Positions 1 through 7,538 of a DNA stretch of 21,392 nucleotides are shown one piece after another. A program made the position numbers and the translations under genes. Positions within the stretch are counted from its first letter, which is position 1. The number at the start of each line of letters is the position of its first letter. The notes below the pieces were generated by a model. It did not search any database and was not told the origin of the DNA. It saw only the letters and a list, made by a program, of their open reading frames with translations. Origin of the DNA: Bacillota bacterium (GTDB taxonomy: Bacteria; Bacillota; Clostridia; Acetivibrionales; DSM-1351); assembly GCA_023395575.1 (NCBI GenBank), contig JAEWZA010000412.1:1-21392 (forward strand), written 5' to 3'.

Positions 1-60
1 CTTTATATCTAATTCCATACTGTTAAGCTTCTCAAGAATAAGTTTTAATGTTTGTTCCAT
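1..60 (-). CDS. 5' end of a small hypothetical protein (runs off the left edge)
   Basis: Only the first 20 codons are present, reading MEQTLKLILEKLNSMELDIK on the minus strand from an ATG at 58-60. A strong ribosome binding site (GGAGGG, complement of 70-75) lies 9 bases upstream. The peptide has heptad-like spacing of Leu/Ile (L5, L8, L12, M15, I19) and looks like the start of an amphipathic or coiled-coil helix. Short clostridial proteins with this kind of start are common, but the visible part is too short to assign a family. It follows the exporter gene on the same strand, with about 145 bases between, so it could be co-transcribed or have its own promoter in the AT-rich gap. Confidence 0.7.
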   Translation of the reverse strand, partial: MEQTLKLILEKLNSMELDIK

Positions 61-204
61 TGTATGACCCTCCAAAAAAAATTATATCATATATTAATAC
101 TATATATCTATAATTTTTTAATAAACTATATTCATAATATTTAGAATTTATTTCCAAGTATTGTTTGGATTTTAACAGTTATTGTATACAGGTATATAAA
201 CCCC

Positions 205-1644
205 TTACTCCAAAACAGTTTCTGACTTTGTTTTTTTGTTAAGCAAGCGTGAAGTTGTTAAAGCCACTCCAACTAAACATATTAAAGCAGCGGTTATATA
301 TACAATTCTCATACCATAGATGAAAACGTCATTTCTTCCAACTACGAAATCTGTTACATGATATCCTATTTTGTAGCTCATCCTATTATATAAAATTATA
401 GTTGATAATGCTATACCACATATCATACCAAGATTTCTTATAAGGGCATTAACACTTCCGGCAATACCCAGCTTATCACGCGGAACAGAGGACATAACCA
501 GCGAATTATTTGGTGCTTGGAATAGTCCATTTCCCAAAGCCATAACTGCTGTAAAGACTACCATACTTATCTTCGAAGAATAATCAGTCAAGCTAGACAT
601 TAGGAATAATCCCAAGGTTGTTAGTGACAGCCCAATTAATGTCAAAAGTGCAGATCCAAACTTGTCTGACAAATATCCGCTCACTGGTGCAATAACTGAA
701 ATAACCAATGGATAGGTCATCATCACCAATCCAGCAGTTGATGGAGAAAAGCCCCTTGCATCCTGAAGATAAAAGGGCTGAATAATATTTGAGCAAAAAA
801 TAGCTATAAAAGATAGAAATGCACAGAAAATACTAAGTGAAAACAATTTGTTTTTAAATATCTCCAACTGTAAAAGTGGGTTTTGCTGCCTTCTTTCCAC
901 CATAACAAATAATATAAAGGCCATAACAGAAACTGCAAAGCAGCCCAGAATAATTGGATTTGTAAAGCCTATCTCCTGCCCTTTTCCAAGTGCTACAAAC
1001 AGAGGGACTATGGCAAAAACAAACAAAATAGCCCCAAACCCATCCAGCTTTTCCTTTATTGATTTAGTAGCCTTTGGAAGCAGCTTAATGCCTAAAATCA
1101 AAGTAATTATACCTATTGGAACATTTATTAAAAAAATATACTCCCATTTACCAACATCCAGAATAAATCCTCCCACAGCAGGCCCTAGTAATGAGCCTAA
1201 AGCAACAAAGGTTCCATTGATTCCCAAAGCTCTTCCTCTTTCATTTGGAGGAAATACCTCGGTGATAATCCCCTGACTGTTAGCCATAGTTCCGGCAGCT
1301 CCAATAGCTTGAATGACTCTTGACAGAACTAAAAACGAAAGGGTACTTGTGATTCCACAAAGCAAAGAGCCTAGTGTAAATAGTCCAATGCCAAAAATAA
1401 ATATCTTTGACTTGCCTATCATATCTCCCAATCTTCCAAACAGCAAAATAGTTGCTGAAATTATGATTAAGTAGCTTGTCACTACTAATTGAATACTTGC
1501 AGATGTTACATTTAAAGCATTTGTCATAACAGGCAATGCTACATTTACAATACTCCCATCTAATGTAGCCATAAAAGTTACCATTAGAACTGTAAATAAA
1601 ATAATCCATTTGTTTTTGTTGCTGCGAATAATTTCCCAGTCCAT
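205..1644 (-). CDS. MFS multidrug exporter, 14-helix DHA2 (EmrB/QacA) type
   Basis: An integral membrane drug:proton antiporter of the major facilitator superfamily. The sequence has the expected signatures in order: LDGSIVNVALP in helix 1 (the acidic motif of 14-helix exporters), GRLGDMIGKSKIF after helix 2 (motif A), SRVIQAIGAAG in helix 4 (motif B), and GSLLGPAVGGFIL in helix 5 (the antiporter motif C). About fourteen hydrophobic segments fill 479 residues, the usual size for DHA2 proteins. A longer frame opens at 1677, but AAGGAG (complement of 1651-1656) sits six bases before the ATG at 1642-1644, so I start there. The substrate cannot be read from sequence. A promoter lies 87 bases upstream. 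No regulator gene is intact beside it, though a fragment resembling a GyrI-like effector-binding domain lies at 1960-2046. Confidence 0.93.
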   Translation of the reverse strand: MDWEIIRSNKNKWIILFTVLMVTFMATLDGSIVNVALPVMTNALNVTSASIQLVVTSYLIIISATILLFGRLGDMIGKSKIFIFGIGLFTLGSLLCGITSTLSFLVLSRVIQAIGAAGTMANSQGIITEVFPPNERGRALGINGTFVALGSLLGPAVGGFILDVGKWEYIFLINVPIGIITLILGIKLLPKATKSIKEKLDGFGAILFVFAIVPLFVALGKGQEIGFTNPIILGCFAVSVMAFILFVMVERRQQNPLLQLEIFKNKLFSLSIFCAFLSFIAIFCSNIIQPFYLQDARGFSPSTAGLVMMTYPLVISVIAPVSGYLSDKFGSALLTLIGLSLTTLGLFLMSSLTDYSSKISMVVFTAVMALGNGLFQAPNNSLVMSSVPRDKLGIAGSVNALIRNLGMICGIALSTIILYNRMSYKIGYHVTDFVVGRNDVFIYGMRIVYITAALICLVGVALTTSRLLNKKTKSETVLE

Positions 1645-1730
1645 GTTTATCTCCTTGTGTATTTGTTGCTTAAACATTCCATATGTCGGAAATTACAACT
1701 TTAGCTCTAATTATATAATTTACATTTAGC

Positions 1731-1759
1731 ATTATATATATAAGTTTATCAAATGTCTA
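1731..1759 (-). promoter_or_regulatory. Sigma-A-type promoter for the MFS exporter
   Basis: On the minus strand TAGACA (complement of 1754-1759) is followed after exactly 17 bases by TATAAT (complement of 1731-1736). This is five of six and six of six matches to the housekeeping consensus. Transcription would start near 1724, about 80 bases before the exporter start codon. Confidence 0.6.
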
Positions 1760-1959
1760 ATGAGTATATATTTTTGTTGATTTTCTATAATATATAAAGG
1801 TAATGCTACATAACTGTAGAACTTTTATAGTGCTACCACTTTTTATACTTTGCAGCTAGAATTACTTTTAATAGATACTGCGTTTATAGAGCTTAAATTA
1901 GTATGGTTTGGTATTTAAAATAACATTATTTAATGTCTAAATAAAAAACACTACATTAT

Positions 1960-2046
1960 ATCTTAAATAGGCAATCACCAGATTATAAGTTCGAAATATG
2001 GATACCTGTTGCAAAGGAGAATGGAAATATTCTTAATAGTCATTAA
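1960..2046 (+). pseudogene. Possible remnant of a GyrI-like / AraC effector-binding domain
   Basis: One reading frame ends at the TAA at 2044-2046 and its last residues read SPDYKFEIWIPVAKEN. The acidic-aromatic stretch followed by E-I-W-I-P-V resembles the C-terminal strand of GyrI-like small-molecule-binding domains, which often finish with a PDYxxEIWIPV-like sequence. The frame is closed by a stop at 1942-1944 and has no plausible start, so if the resemblance is real this is only the 3' end of a decayed gene. The match rests on about twelve residues and may be chance. Confidence 0.3.
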
Positions 2047-2048
2047 CG

Positions 2049-2098
2049 CAACTTTCCCAGTTGAATTGTAAGTGTTTAAACTTATCAATGGAAAGTTG
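2049..2098. repeat. Inverted repeat with 9-bp arms (CAACTTTCC/GGAAAGTTG)
   Basis: CAACTTTCC at 2049-2057 is the exact reverse complement of GGAAAGTTG at 2090-2098. The 32-base interval is AT-rich and contains the palindrome GTTTAAAC. There is no T-tract, so it is not a normal terminator. It could be a structured small RNA, a regulator site, or the scar of a small mobile repeat. Confidence 0.4.
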
Positions 2099-2149
2099 AG
2101 TTAGAAATAATTGCATGAATTAGTTGTTGAACCACAGTATTCTTGCCGT

Positions 2150-2172
2150 AAAAACGACACGATGTCGTTTTT
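2150..2172. terminator. Perfect 10-bp hairpin, candidate bidirectional terminator
   Basis: AAAAACGACA, a three-base loop CGA, then TGTCGTTTTT. The A-run on one side and T-run on the other make it terminator-like in both directions. It lies about 100 bases past the end of polC and could back up that gene's own terminator, or stop plus-strand transcription coming through the decayed region. Confidence 0.5.
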
Positions 2173-2222
2173 AGCACATTATGAACCATGCTCATTTAAG
2201 TCTTAGAAAAATAAATACTATA

Positions 2223-2260
2223 GTTAGAGGGTAGAATTCTATTATATTCAACCCTCTAAC
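2223..2260 (-). terminator. polC transcription terminator
   Basis: GTTAGAGGGT (2223-2232) and ACCCTCTAAC (2251-2260) form a perfect 10-bp stem with an 18-base loop, starting 8 bases past the polC stop codon. On the minus strand the stem is followed by a moderately T-rich run (TATAGTATTTATTTTT). Confidence 0.65.
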
Positions 2261-2268
2261 ATATTTTT

Positions 2269-5200
2269 CTATCCGAACGCTTCCATATCATCAAAAAAGC
2301 TTAGCTGATTGCTTTTTGGAAGCCCCTTTAAGCAGCCGAATTTTTGAAGTGCTTCTACAGTGGAATTTCCTATTTTAGCGCGCTGTCTCAAATTTTCAAT
2401 TGAAGTGAAAGTGCCTCCCTCTAATACCGCGTTATATATACCTTCAGCCGCCACAGTTCCCATACCTGAAATACTGTTTAATGGAGGTCTTATACTATCG
2501 TCCTCTATAAGGAAATTCGTTGCATGAGATTTGTATAAATCAATTGGCAGAAACCTATAGCCTCTTTCATACATTTCCAGCACCAATTCCAAATCGTCAT
2601 ACATGTCTTTATCTTTATTTGCTGCTTGATTGCCTTGCATTTCAATTTCCTTCATCTTTTGTCTAACAACCTCTTTGCCATTTATCATATATTCAGCATC
2701 AAAAGCCTTTGCTCTGATAGAAAAGTAAGCTGCATAATAAGCCAGAGGAATATGAACCTTGAACCAGGCTATTCTAAATGCCATCATAATATAAGCTGCA
2801 GCATGAGCCTTTGGGAACATATATTTTATTTTCTTACAGGAGTCTATATACCATTCTGGCACCTGATGTTCTCTCATCAAGGCCTCATATTCAGGCCATT
2901 TCGAATCCTTTAATGCCTTTCCCTTACGAACTGTCTCCATTATTTTGAAGGCAGAATTTGGAGGAAGACCTTTTTTCATAAGGTAAACCATAATGTCATC
3001 TCTTGTACACACAGCTTCACTTAATGTAACCGTACCTGCATCTATCAGGTCTTTTGCATTTCCTAGCCACACATCGGTACCGTGTGAAAGTCCAGATATA
3101 CAAATTAAATCTGCAAATTGCTTTGGCATAGTATCTAGGAGCATTCCTCTAACAAATTTAGTTCCGAACTCAGGAACTCCAAAGGTCCCAACCTTAGAAT
3201 TTATTTGCTGGGGAGTAACACCTAAAGCTTCTGTTGATGAAAATAAAGACATAGTCTCTTTATCGTCCATAGGTATAGTTTTGGGATCCACCCCAGTAAT
3301 ATCCTGAAGCATTCTAATCATTGTAGGGTCATCATGCCCTAGTATATCCAATTTCAATAGGTTCTGGTCTATTGAGTGATAGTCAAAATGAGTTGTTATA
3401 ATATCTGAATCAGGGTCATCCGCAGGATGCTGTACAGGGCAAAATTCAAATATTTCACGACCTTTTGGAACAACTATTATTCCTCCAGGATGCTGCCCTG
3501 AAGTTCTTTTGATTCCGGTACAGCCCTTCGCAATTCTGGTAATTTCCGCCTTATTAATAGAGATATTTTTTTCCTCAAAATACTTTTTCACATAGCCAAA
3601 AGCTGTTTTATCAGCTATGGTTCCTACCGTTCCAGCCTTAAAGGTTGTTCCCTTCCCAAATATAACTTCTGTGTATTTATGCGCTCTAGCCTGGTATTCT
3701 CCCGAAAAGTTCAAGTCAATATCAGGCTCCTTGTCTCCGTTAAAGCCCAAGAAGGTTTCAAAAGGGATGTCTATTCCATCCTTTGCAAGCTGTTCTCCGC
3801 ATTCAGGACATGGTTTATCCGGCAGGTCAAAACCGTTATTATACCCGTAGTCTGTGAAATCTGAATACTTACAGCTAGGGCATCTATAATGGGGAGGTAA
3901 TGCATTAACCTCTGTAATACCCGTCATATATGCTACGAAGGATGAACCTACAGAACCTCTTGAGCCAACAAGATAGCCGTCCTCATTTGATTTCCATACC
4001 AGCTTTTGTGCAATTATATACATAACAGAGAACCCATTCTTTATAATAGAATCTAGCTCTCTATCAAGTCTTTGTTGAACAATTTCAGGCAATGGATCTC
4101 CATATAGCTCATGTGCCTTTCCAAAAGCAATATCCTTAATTGTCTGCTCACAGCCTTCAATATGAGGAGGACATTTTTCAGGCGAAATAGGGCTTATCTG
4201 CTCACACATTTCAGCAATTTTATTGGTATTTGTAACTACCACCTCATATGCCGTTTCCTTTCCTAAATATGAAAACTCCTCAAGCATCTCCTCAGTGGTT
4301 TTTAAATATAAGGGTGCCTGTAAATCAGCATCAGTATAACCCTGACCAGCTTCAAGTATTCTCCTGTATATCTCGTCCTCAGGGTCCAAAAAGTGAACAT
4401 CTCCTGTTCCAACTACAGGTTTATTTAATTTTTCCCCAAGCACAACAATTTTTCTGTTGATTTCCTTCAGATGCTCCTTATCAGGAACCTCTTCTTTTCT
4501 TACCAGATAGTCATTATTTCCTAATGGTTGAATCTCCAAATAATCGTAATCCTTTGCAATACTTTCAATTTCCGCTTCTGATTTTCCATGCAGAATAGCC
4601 TGATAAAGTTCTCCTTCACTACAGGCACTTCCAAGGATTAACCCTTCTGAGTATTTTTTATACATGCTCTTCAATATACGTGGTTTTTTATAAAAATAAT
4701 CCAAATGAGAATATGATACTAATTTATACAAATTCTTTAATCCCACATAATTCTTTGCCAATATTATTGCATGATATGTGTTAAGCTTTTTATATTCTGA
4801 CTTTTTAGCCTCTTCATCAGAACCCAGTCTATCTATATCTTCAAGAGTCTGTGCGCCTCTTTCCTTCAGCTTTTCAAGCATTATGTTAAACACCTTGACA
4901 GTAGTGTTTACATCATCCAAGGCCCTGTGCGCAACCTCAACCTTAATTCCAAGATTTTTAGCTATTCGTCCTAATTTATAAGTCTTATACTGAGGGAAAA
5001 TCTCCTTTGCCAAAGATAAGGTATCTAAATATGTAAAATCAAAATCATAACCCAATACCCTTGCATTGTGTTTTAGAAAACCAATATCAAATTGAGCATT
5101 ATGAGCCACCAAAACGCTTCCTTTGATAAACTCCAGCATTTTGGGGAATACCTTTTCAATTGTTTCTGCATCCCTAACCATATCATCGGTTATATTAGTA

Positions 5201-6624
5201 ACCTCTACAACTCTTGCCGGGATTGGTTTTTCAGGATTAACAAAACAGCTAAATTCCTCTAACACCTTTCCATCCTTGACCTTCATTACCCCTATTTCAG
5301 TAATTTTTTCTGTCACAGGAGAAAAGCCTGTGGTTTCAAGGTCAAGCACACAATAAGTTGTATCAATGCTCTGCCCTTTAATATTTGTGACAGAAGGCTT
5401 TTTATCAGGAGCCAAATATGCCTCAACTCCATATATAACCTTCATATCTGGGTTATCTCTTCCTAAAAGCTTATGCGCCTCAGGAAACGCCTGTACCACT
5501 CCGTGGTCTGTAATTGCAATAGATTTCATTCCCCAGCTCATAGCTCTTTTAATCAAATCAGAAGCACTTGTCATTGCATCCATTTGGCTCATCTGTGTAT
5601 GCATATGTAGTTCTACTCTTTTAACATCGGAATTATCCTGTCTCTTAACTTTTTTAATTCCTTCAGCTTCAACTATAGTATTTGCAACAAGCTCAATTTC
5701 ACCTGAAAATTTGCTGTTGCTTGCATTTCCAGCTAGTTTTACTGCCTTTGCTTTTTTTAGTCTAGATAGTACGTCTCCTTCTTCGCCCTCCTTGACAAAA
5801 GCCTTACAAGTCATTGAGCTTGAACCGTCGTACAAATCAAAGGAAATCAAAGTTTTTCCACTTCTTAATTCCTTCGCTTCAATATTTGATATTTCACCCT
5901 TTATAGCTACCCTTCCTTCATCCGGAATTATGTCAGTAACTTTTATTATATTCTCTTTAATATTAGCATTTCTGCCTAATATCAAAGGTGTTTCTTCTTT
6001 CTTTTCCCCATTTTCCACCTTTACATCCGGCTTTACCGCGGAAACTTCTTTAGGCAATTCAAGGGTATTATTGGCTGCTACAGCTTGGGATTGTTCCTTA
6101 ATCAGCTGAATTTCCTTTTCACGTGATTCCTCCTGAAGCCTCTTTAAAACATTACTATCTACCTTATCAAAAAAATTAATTTTATATGTTGAACCATACA
6201 GGCTTTTTATGGCTTTGCTGATTTTCTTATCATAATCCATACCTGACAAAACCTCTGATGCCACAATATTAAAATTAAAATTAATTATATTTTTATTTAC
6301 TTCGTATTCAGTATTTTTCATCACAGCTTTTAATAGAGGGTGCTTTTCTGACATAGCAAATAAAATATCCTCAAGTTCCTTTTCGATAGGCTTTTTATCA
6401 ATGCCTTCGGTATACTCTACAGATATTTTAGAATCATTTAATGAAAACCGTTTTTTTAGAAATCTATTAAGACCTTCTATCCTTTTTACGTCAATATATT
6501 TATCAGAGCTCAACTTAATCTCAAGAATTTTGCTTTTCTTCTTCAAGACAGCAGCTTCTACAGTTGCCGTACTTAAATTGCCCTCTGCATTATAATCACT
6601 AAAAATTTCATTAACCCTTCTCAA
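2269..6624 (-). CDS. polC: DNA polymerase III PolC-type alpha subunit
   Basis: The replicative polymerase of low-GC Gram-positives, with its own 3'-5' proofreading exonuclease. Domains in order, numbered from my start: an N-terminal region; an OB fold about 220-325; the first PHP half with ELHMHTQMS near 338 and ITDHG near 371; a DnaQ-like exonuclease about 424-590 with DLETTG (428-433), AHNAQFD (507-513) and HRALDD (566-571); the second PHP half; GSRGSVGSS near 887; a zinc-binding module with Cys915, 918, 939 and 942; then the C-family polymerase core with PDIDLNF near 967 carrying catalytic aspartates. A longer frame opens at 6702, but GGAGG (complement of 6631-6635) lies six bases before a TTG at 6622-6624. 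That start gives 1451 residues, normal for PolC, whereas the upstream extension is Cys/Trp-rich and overlaps a hairpin. No anomaly in active-site motifs. Confidence 0.97.
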   Translation of the reverse strand: MRRVNEIFSDYNAEGNLSTATVEAAVLKKKSKILEIKLSSDKYIDVKRIEGLNRFLKKRFSLNDSKISVEYTEGIDKKPIEKELEDILFAMSEKHPLLKAVMKNTEYEVNKNIINFNFNIVASEVLSGMDYDKKISKAIKSLYGSTYKINFFDKVDSNVLKRLQEESREKEIQLIKEQSQAVAANNTLELPKEVSAVKPDVKVENGEKKEETPLILGRNANIKENIIKVTDIIPDEGRVAIKGEISNIEAKELRSGKTLISFDLYDGSSSMTCKAFVKEGEEGDVLSRLKKAKAVKLAGNASNSKFSGEIELVANTIVEAEGIKKVKRQDNSDVKRVELHMHTQMSQMDAMTSASDLIKRAMSWGMKSIAITDHGVVQAFPEAHKLLGRDNPDMKVIYGVEAYLAPDKKPSVTNIKGQSIDTTYCVLDLETTGFSPVTEKITEIGVMKVKDGKVLEEFSCFVNPEKPIPARVVEVTNITDDMVRDAETIEKVFPKMLEFIKGSVLVAHNAQFDIGFLKHNARVLGYDFDFTYLDTLSLAKEIFPQYKTYKLGRIAKNLGIKVEVAHRALDDVNTTVKVFNIMLEKLKERGAQTLEDIDRLGSDEEAKKSEYKKLNTYHAIILAKNYVGLKNLYKLVSYSHLDYFYKKPRILKSMYKKYSEGLILGSACSEGELYQAILHGKSEAEIESIAKDYDYLEIQPLGNNDYLVRKEEVPDKEHLKEINRKIVVLGEKLNKPVVGTGDVHFLDPEDEIYRRILEAGQGYTDADLQAPLYLKTTEEMLEEFSYLGKETAYEVVVTNTNKIAEMCEQISPISPEKCPPHIEGCEQTIKDIAFGKAHELYGDPLPEIVQQRLDRELDSIIKNGFSVMYIIAQKLVWKSNEDGYLVGSRGSVGSSFVAYMTGITEVNALPPHYRCPSCKYSDFTDYGYNNGFDLPDKPCPECGEQLAKDGIDIPFETFLGFNGDKEPDIDLNFSGEYQARAHKYTEVIFGKGTTFKAGTVGTIADKTAFGYVKKYFEEKNISINKAEITRIAKGCTGIKRTSGQHPGGIIVVPKGREIFEFCPVQHPADDPDSDIITTHFDYHSIDQNLLKLDILGHDDPTMIRMLQDITGVDPKTIPMDDKETMSLFSSTEALGVTPQQINSKVGTFGVPEFGTKFVRGMLLDTMPKQFADLICISGLSHGTDVWLGNAKDLIDAGTVTLSEAVCTRDDIMVYLMKKGLPPNSAFKIMETVRKGKALKDSKWPEYEALMREHQVPEWYIDSCKKIKYMFPKAHAAAYIMMAFRIAWFKVHIPLAYYAAYFSIRAKAFDAEYMINGKEVVRQKMKEIEMQGNQAANKDKDMYDDLELVLEMYERGYRFLPIDLYKSHATNFLIEDDSIRPPLNSISGMGTVAAEGIYNAVLEGGTFTSIENLRQRAKIGNSTVEALQKFGCLKGLPKSNQLSFFDDMEAFG

Positions 6625-6652
6625 GCTAAACCTCCATTCCAAACAAACCACC

Positions 6653-6672
6653 AAAAACCACTTGTGGTTTTT
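6653..6672 (-). promoter_or_regulatory. Hairpin next to the polC ribosome binding site
   Basis: AAAAACCAC, two bases, GTGGTTTTT: a perfect stem with an A-run and a T-run, like an intrinsic terminator. It lies inside the predicted polC leader, 17 bases upstream of the Shine-Dalgarno sequence. It could attenuate polC transcription or hold the site open. Confidence 0.5.
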
Positions 6673-6714
6673 GCAACTCGAAAATTCACCATGTTTGTAC
6701 ATTACTCAAACCCA

Positions 6715-6738
6715 CAAAAAGCTGCTTGCAGCTTTTTG
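6715..6738 (-). promoter_or_regulatory. Second terminator-like hairpin in the polC leader
   Basis: CAAAAAGCTGC (6715-6725), two bases, GCAGCTTTTTG (6728-6738): an 11-bp perfect stem. On the minus strand it has a five-base T-run, so it looks like an intrinsic terminator between the polC promoter and the gene. Confidence 0.55.
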
Positions 6739-6740
6739 AT

Positions 6741-6788
6741 ATGCGAAGAGAACGATGAATACACGAAATGTAAACTTCGCATTTTTTA
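6741..6788 (+). terminator. Stem-loop with T-run on the plus strand
   Basis: ATGCGAAG (6741-6748) pairs with CTTCGCAT (6775-6782), followed directly by TTTTTT on the plus strand. As a plus-strand terminator it would have no clear gene to serve. Transcribed from the minus strand it would be the first of three hairpins in the polC leader. Confidence 0.45.
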
Positions 6789-6799
6789 TGTATGTAATT

Positions 6800-6828
6800 A
6801 TTATATAAGATTGTACTATCTTTGTCAT
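6800..6828 (-). promoter_or_regulatory. Sigma-A-type promoter for polC
   Basis: On the minus strand ATGACA (complement of 6823-6828) and TATAAT (complement of 6800-6805) are separated by 17 bases. Transcription from near 6793 gives a leader of about 170 bases containing all three hairpins before the TTG start. Confidence 0.6.
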
Positions 6829-7464
6829 GTAAATAATGTATCCAAAAGTATTCTTCAGCTATAGGAATAGGGTTAGCATTTGGTATTATTGTAGCTACAG
6901 TTGGTGCAATAAATTTGTTGAGATACAAATAGCATAGTAGCCGATTACAATCCCCCATATATCCCATTTTTTTGTATTTTTCTGCATATACGGCATAATA
7001 TGTATTATTTTATCAAATTTTATTTGATTTTAACATATTTATAGAGTATAATAAAACCTATATTTGTGTTAAATTATGGTTTTTATACATAAACAAGTAA
7101 CTAACAGCTTTAAATTTTCAATAAAAGTACTTACTATCGGATAAAAACCGAGGTGCTGTCCAGTATTTTTGATTTGAAGCTAACCACCTCATCCTCTATA
7201 GCGCACCATGTTAGTACAACGTTTGTTCTTAGCCAGTAGCTTAAAAATTAAAATCGTCAAAAAAATGGGTTGATTATGCTCCACCCACACTGACAAAATC
7301 ACACTTGTAGGTCTTTGTTGCTTGAATATACATAATATCAGCAGTTTTCGGTTTTTTGAAGGTTTTAAATTATATTAGATTATAACCTTACTTAAAATAC
7401 GATTTAATAAAAAGGTAGTAAATTATAATTTATATTTATTAAATATAGCTTAATCACTTTATAT
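6829..7464. other. Long intergenic stretch without a convincing gene
   Basis: Six frames give only short open stretches. One on the plus strand (6837-6932) has no start codon and reads a hydrophobic segment containing AIGIGLAFGIIVATVGAINL, which could be the last helix of a decayed membrane protein. An isolated inverted pair GAGGTG (7150-7155) / CACCTC (7185-7190) is weak. A TATAAT at 7424-7429 lacks a good -35 partner, so the promoter of the radical SAM cassette downstream is not identified. Confidence 0.5.
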
Positions 7465-7514
7465 ATAGGAGAAAAGTCAATTCCTATCGGTTGATGAAAA
7501 ATATGTCTAGCTGA
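7465..7514 (+). promoter_or_regulatory. Leader element before the radical SAM cassette: masked AGGAG and a 6-codon ORF
   Basis: The only good Shine-Dalgarno sequence upstream of the first cassette gene is AGGAG at 7467-7471, but it is 67 bases from the start codon. It lies in a short inverted repeat, ATAGGA (7465-7470) with TCCTAT (7482-7487). A tiny ORF, MKNMSS and stop (7494-7514), lies between it and the gene. This may be a translational control leader, but the stem is only 6 bp. Confidence 0.25.
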
Positions 7515-7538
7515 TAACAATTCGACTTTAGTAAATAA

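Larger units (their letters stand above)
1760..2222. other. Gene-poor interval between the exporter promoter and polC
   Basis: No intact gene is visible. The interval holds a possible gene remnant (1960-2046) and two inverted repeats (2049-2098 and 2150-2172), listed separately. The remainder is AT-rich without recognisable structure. Confidence 0.6.

Noticed and set aside
848..1276. A 142-residue plus-strand open frame inside the MFS gene
   Set aside because: It is a shadow of the exporter, which has all its family motifs on the opposite strand.
5366..6109. A 247-residue plus-strand open frame opposite the PolC N-terminal region
   Set aside because: It lies fully within polC, whose frame shows OB and PHP domains there. 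The plus-strand frame has no ribosome binding site and no recognisable motif.
6625..6702. A 26-residue N-terminal extension of PolC
   Set aside because: The TTG at 6622-6624 has GGAGG at six bases and gives the normal PolC length. The extension reads through the leader hairpin.
6686..6967. A 93-residue minus-strand open frame just upstream of polC
   Set aside because: It covers two hairpins and the polC promoter, has no ribosome binding site and its composition is not protein-like. The tail of the frame is leader sequence.
7150..7190. Riboswitch-like inverted pair GAGGTG/CACCTC upstream of the radical SAM cassette
   Set aside because: Only 6 bp, with a 29-base AT-rich loop and no further paired elements or conserved core that I recognise.
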